NCBI GenBank assembly: GCA_916720425.1
Contig: CAKARD010000054.1
Span: forward strand, 1-8,637
Source of the DNA: an uncultured Kingella sp.
Lineage (GTDB): Bacteria; Pseudomonadota; Gammaproteobacteria; Burkholderiales; Neisseriaceae
Direction: 5' to 3'
DNA length: 8,637 nt
The translations under genes were made by a program, and so were the position numbers. This document shows, piece after piece, positions 5,648 to 8,637 of this stretch; positions within the stretch are counted from its first letter, which is position 1, and each line of letters begins with the position of its first letter. The notes beneath the pieces are model-generated. The model saw only the letters and a list, made by a program, of their open reading frames with translations. It did not search any database and was not told the origin of the DNA.

Positions 5648-7762
5648 TTAGTAGCGTAATACACTGGTTTCATGGCCCATAATGCGTGGGGTAATGAAAA
5701 ATAGTAATTCATTGCGACCATGTTCACGACCACGACGTTTAAACAAATTACCCAAGACAGGAATATCACCTAACAAAGGTACTTTACTTAAAGTATGACT
5801 CATGGTTTCTTGATAAATACCACCCACAATGAGAGTACCACCATCTTCAATCATTGCCTGTGTTTTTACATGTTTCGTACTAATAGCAGGTTCACCTTCC
5901 ACATTAGTATTCGTATAATCAGGTTCATCTTTGTTAATTTCTACATCCAAAATAATTTTATTATCTGGCGTAATACGTGGTGTAACCTTCAAGCTTAATA
6001 CAGCATCTTTAAATGATGTTTCCACAGAACCATCTTTATCACGCGTAGTGTATGGAATTTGCGTACCTTGACGAATTTCTGCTGCTTGACGATCTTGTGT
6101 CAAAACACGTGGTGTAGAAATGGTTTTGCTGCGATTATCAGTTTCCGATGCTGACAATTCCAAACCCAAGGCACTAGAACTAATCGCACGAACCAAAGCA
6201 ATCGTACCTGTTGACGAAGTCACTGGCAATGCCACATTTGGACCTAAAGTATTATTATTCGAACCACTACTATTCGCATAACGCACATTATTACTTATTG
6301 CATTGTTAAAAGAACTACCCCAAGAAGTGCTACCATAGCGTGAAACGCCAAATTGCACACCCAAGTCACGTGAAAAACCTTCTGTGGCTTCTACAATACG
6401 CGCTTCTACCATCACTTGACGCGCAGGCACATCCAATTCTTCTACTAAACTATCAAATTTAGTCACAACTGAACGCGTATCAGTGATAATTAAAGTGTTT
6501 GTTGATGGATCAATTAATGCGCTACCACGAGAAGACAAAATGGAATTACTGCTACGATTGGTACCGCTACTCTCACTTAAATTCAATACCTTACGGAATT
6601 CCTCTACATTTTTATATTTCAGTTGATAGCTTTTTGTAAATAATGGGCCTAAATCTTCCACTTCTTTTAATGCGGTCAATTCAGCTTTATCTTTTTCCAA
6701 CAAATCCCTGCGTGGTGCAATATTAATGATATTACCATTGCGGCGCATATCCAAATTACGTGCATCCATTACCAAATCTAAAGCTTGATCCCAAGGTACA
6801 TCTTTAACGCTTAAGGTCATTTTACCCTGTACACTATCGCTCGCAATAATGTTCATATTGGCTTCTTTGGCGATAATTTGCAAGATAGTACGTACATCAA
6901 TATTTTGGAAATCAAGAGAAATTGGTTTACCTGTAAATTTCTTATCTGTTTTACGTCCTGAAACCCCTGCACTTGTGACACTACGATCTGGCATGACTTG
7001 AACGCTTGTGCGGCCTGCATTAGATGTAACTTTGTGTTTCCACATACCTTGGTTGCGAATGGTTACTTGTGTATCATTACCCACGCGACGTACCAGAACA
7101 GTACGAACGGGTGTAGAAAAATCAGTTACATCAAAATTACGTTGATCTTGAGTCGCTAAGGGGTAATTTTTTAAAGTAATAATTAATCGATCACTTTGCA
7201 CACGCACATTGGGTTCTGCATTCGCTTGTGCAGCAAATTCTATAACACCAGAACCATTAGCACCTTTATGGAAATCTATATTAAATGGTGCAGTAGAAGA
7301 AGCAGTATAAGTGGAGGCATTATTCACTGACGAACGAGTTGCACCAACAGGCATATTAGATTTTGGCGCAGTATTACTACTTCGCGATTCATTTACATAA
7401 ATCCATACTTCATTGCCTTTTACTGCAGTGCTATATTCACCCTCTTTCGCAAGATTAAGCAATACTCGAGTGTGCCCATCACCTGTTGCTGCAATAATTT
7501 GGCTTAACAATTCATCTTGAAATGTTAAATTAGGTTGTGCTAACTTAGATTGTGTACCTGCAAAATCTAGTGCAATACGCGCAGGTGCCGATGTAACAAA
7601 CCCAGTAGGTTCAATCGCTCCATTATCAAAACGCAACTTAATCACGCGCTGTTTATTGGGTAATACAGCAACATTAATATCCGTAATATTACCAGCATTC
7701 ACTGATTGAAACAGAAAACCCAAAACCGCTGCGGAAATGATTTTTACTGAATGTTTTTTCAT
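5648..7762 (-). CDS. pilQ: Type IV pilus secretin PilQ (704 aa)
   Basis: PilQ forms the gated outer-membrane multimer through which the type IV pilus passes; in Neisseria and relatives it is needed for twitching and DNA uptake. Residues 1-23 form a signal peptide ending SVNA. Two AMIN domains (about 25-125 and 158-256) should bind peptidoglycan. The STN/N0 domain runs about 278-357 (PISLDFQNIDVRTILQIIA), N1 about 376-443, and the secretin barrel from about 445 to the end, with signature VPLLGDIPVLGNLF at 661-674 and ELLFFITPRIM. A Ser/Asn-rich loop near residue 490 is typical of neisserial PilQ. The linker between the AMIN domains is short and Ser/Thr-rich, without the basic octapeptide repeats of Neisseria meningitidis PilQ (roughly 730-770 aa). 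The ATG at 7762 has AAAAGG 9 bases upstream. pilP ends 34 bp upstream. Confidence 0.98.
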   Translation of the reverse strand: MKKHSVKIISAAVLGFLFQSVNAGNITDINVAVLPNKQRVIKLRFDNGAIEPTGFVTSAPARIALDFAGTQSKLAQPNLTFQDELLSQIIAATGDGHTRVLLNLAKEGEYSTAVKGNEVWIYVNESRSSNTAPKSNMPVGATRSSVNNASTYTASSTAPFNIDFHKGANGSGVIEFAAQANAEPNVRVQSDRLIITLKNYPLATQDQRNFDVTDFSTPVRTVLVRRVGNDTQVTIRNQGMWKHKVTSNAGRTSVQVMPDRSVTSAGVSGRKTDKKFTGKPISLDFQNIDVRTILQIIAKEANMNIIASDSVQGKMTLSVKDVPWDQALDLVMDARNLDMRRNGNIINIAPRRDLLEKDKAELTALKEVEDLGPLFTKSYQLKYKNVEEFRKVLNLSESSGTNRSSNSILSSRGSALIDPSTNTLIITDTRSVVTKFDSLVEELDVPARQVMVEARIVEATEGFSRDLGVQFGVSRYGSTSWGSSFNNAISNNVRYANSSGSNNNTLGPNVALPVTSSTGTIALVRAISSSALGLELSASETDNRSKTISTPRVLTQDRQAAEIRQGTQIPYTTRDKDGSVETSFKDAVLSLKVTPRITPDNKIILDVEINKDEPDYTNTNVEGEPAISTKHVKTQAMIEDGGTLIVGGIYQETMSHTLSKVPLLGDIPVLGNLFKRRGREHGRNELLFFITPRIMGHETSVLRY

Positions 7763-7796
7763 AGTATAAAACCTTTTTAAATATTCATAATTCTAT

Positions 7797-8312
7797 TTAT
7801 TGAGCATTTGCAGAACCATCTAAAAGCAATTCCGCATCGCGATTATTCCAATTACCATAAGCATCTTCTACGACTTCCACAATTTTTAACGCTTCTGGGG
7901 TAATAGCCACCAATTTGCCATAGTTTTGCCCTAAATGACTACCTGGTTTAATGTTATAAACATGTCCATCTGCCTCTACCATAGCAGAAAAATTATTGTT
8001 ACTACCAATATAGCCAACATATTTAATATTTTCCAAACTAAATGTTTCCAGTAGTTCTTTTGGACGATTCATGTCAGGTGAGTTACTATTTTGGTAAGCG
8101 GCGCGCATTCTTTGTGCATTAAATGCATTAGGCCCTTCATGCACAGGGGCAAAATAATTTACAGGTTCAACAGGTTCTGGTTTTTCGGCAGGTTTGATTT
8201 TGGATTTTGCCTCTGCACGCGCCTGTTGCATCCATGCTTGCAAATCACCATCTTGTTCTATACAAGCGCTCAGTGCAATCAACGATGATAATATTAAAAG
8301 TTTCAGCTTCAT
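7797..8312 (-). CDS. pilP: Type IV pilus assembly lipoprotein PilP (171 aa)
   Basis: PilP is an inner-membrane lipoprotein of the PilMNOP alignment complex; it links the PilN/PilO dimer to the periplasmic domains of PilQ. The N-terminus MKLKLLILSSLIALSAC is a lipoprotein signal with lipobox LSAC (Cys17). A charged, Pro-rich unstructured stretch follows to about residue 85 (KPAEKPEPVEPV). The folded beta-sandwich domain is about 85-165: LETFSLENIKYVGYIG, VYNIKPGSHLGQNYGKLVAI and the family-like GNWNNRDAELLLD ending. The ATG at 8312 has AGGA about 9 bases upstream. The length fits the family (about 175-180 aa). It lies 36 bp after pilO and 34 bp before pilQ, in the usual pilMNOPQ order. Confidence 0.95.
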   Translation of the reverse strand: MKLKLLILSSLIALSACIEQDGDLQAWMQQARAEAKSKIKPAEKPEPVEPVNYFAPVHEGPNAFNAQRMRAAYQNSNSPDMNRPKELLETFSLENIKYVGYIGSNNNFSAMVEADGHVYNIKPGSHLGQNYGKLVAITPEALKIVEVVEDAYGNWNNRDAELLLDGSANAQ

Positions 8313-8348
8313 GTGTCATTTCCTGATATTCAAATACGCAACACGTGC

Positions 8349-8637
8349 TTATTTACTTGTCGCAGCACTGGCCGCTGATGCAGCAGAGGCTACTTCAGTT
8401 GCATCCAATGCTTTATAAGTGTTTGCCATAGCGGTCAATAATAATTTGCCAGAATCGCCTTTACCTTGCTGTTTAGTGTCATTGCTTAAATCTATATTAG
8501 TCAAGGTTACAATTCGCGACATTTTACCAATATCACGTGTAAATTGAGCCAACTGATCGTAACTACCCGTAACCGAAATAATAAAAGGAATACGTTCAAT
8601 AGGACTTTCTACTACTGTACGTTGTGGCACAACTTTA
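8349..8637 (-). CDS. pilO: Type IV pilus assembly protein PilO, C-terminal part (5' end beyond the right edge)
   Basis: About 95 C-terminal residues of PilO, the inner-membrane partner of PilN in the pilus alignment complex. The frame is open to the edge (KVVPQRTVVESP...), so the GTG at 8630 is not the true start. The ferredoxin-like periplasmic core is recognisable: IPFIISVTGSYDQLAQFTRDIG, then MSRIVTLTNIDL, followed by a strand with LLLTAMANTYKAL. The protein ends in a low-complexity Ala/Ser tail (VASAASAASAATSK). Position directly before pilP supports the call. The N-terminal membrane helix and coiled coil lie outside the window. Confidence 0.93.
   Translation of the reverse strand, partial: KVVPQRTVVESPIERIPFIISVTGSYDQLAQFTRDIGKMSRIVTLTNIDLSNDTKQQGKGDSGKLLLTAMANTYKALDATEVASAASAASAATSK

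Noticed and set aside
8349..8420. Ala/Ser repeats (VASAASAASAATSK) as a variable repeat locus
   Set aside because: The codons differ between units and there is no exact DNA repeat, so slippage is unlikely. It looks like an ordinary low-complexity PilO tail.
1..8637. Neisseria DNA uptake sequence or common variants (cores such as GTCTGAA or GCCTGAA)
   Set aside because: None was seen by eye on either strand. A full search of the genome for over-represented 10-12-mers would be needed to find a divergent dialect.
1..8637. CRISPR array, insertion sequence, tRNA, rRNA or phage genes
   Set aside because: There are no repeated spacers, transposase or terminal repeats, and almost all of the sequence is filled by recognisable core genes.

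Overview
The window looks like a piece of chromosome from an AT-rich betaproteobacterium of the order Neisseriales (Neisseriaceae or a close relative). The evidence is the gene order pilO-pilP-pilQ-aroK-aroB, a short ProQ that closely resembles the minimal ProQ of Neisseria, and a PilQ with tandem AMIN domains. The genus cannot be fixed. I saw no copy of the Neisseria DNA uptake sequence or its commonest variants.

Layout from left to right. At the left edge is the 5' part of a leftward gene for an amino-acid-binding lipoprotein of an ABC transporter (1-512). About 100 bp of divergent promoter region follows (513-613), holding a 7-bp inverted repeat. A rightward gene for a membrane-anchored spermidine-synthase-like protein (614-2134) comes next. 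It meets the leftward cysS tail to tail, and their stop codons overlap. From cysS to the right edge everything is leftward. In transcription order: the end of pilO, then pilP, pilQ, aroK, aroB, a proQ/finO-family gene and cysS.

The right half is core machinery. PilO and PilP belong to the type IV pilus alignment complex, and PilQ is the outer-membrane secretin through which the pilus passes. AroK and AroB are shikimate-pathway enzymes. They follow pilQ closely and overlap each other by 8 bp. The ProQ gene is coupled to the aroB stop codon, and cysS follows after 49 bp. The spacing allows one long transcript, but the pilQ-aroK junction carries a perfect 15-bp palindrome, a 9-bp stem-loop followed by a T-rich run, and a candidate internal promoter. 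Regulation may therefore change there.

There is no mobile element, CRISPR array, tRNA or rRNA in the window, and no stretch over 300 bp lacks a gene. I see no new multi-gene system. The points most worth a second look are the structured aroK start region, the divergent promoter region at 513-613, and an A8 tract in the ProQ tail.
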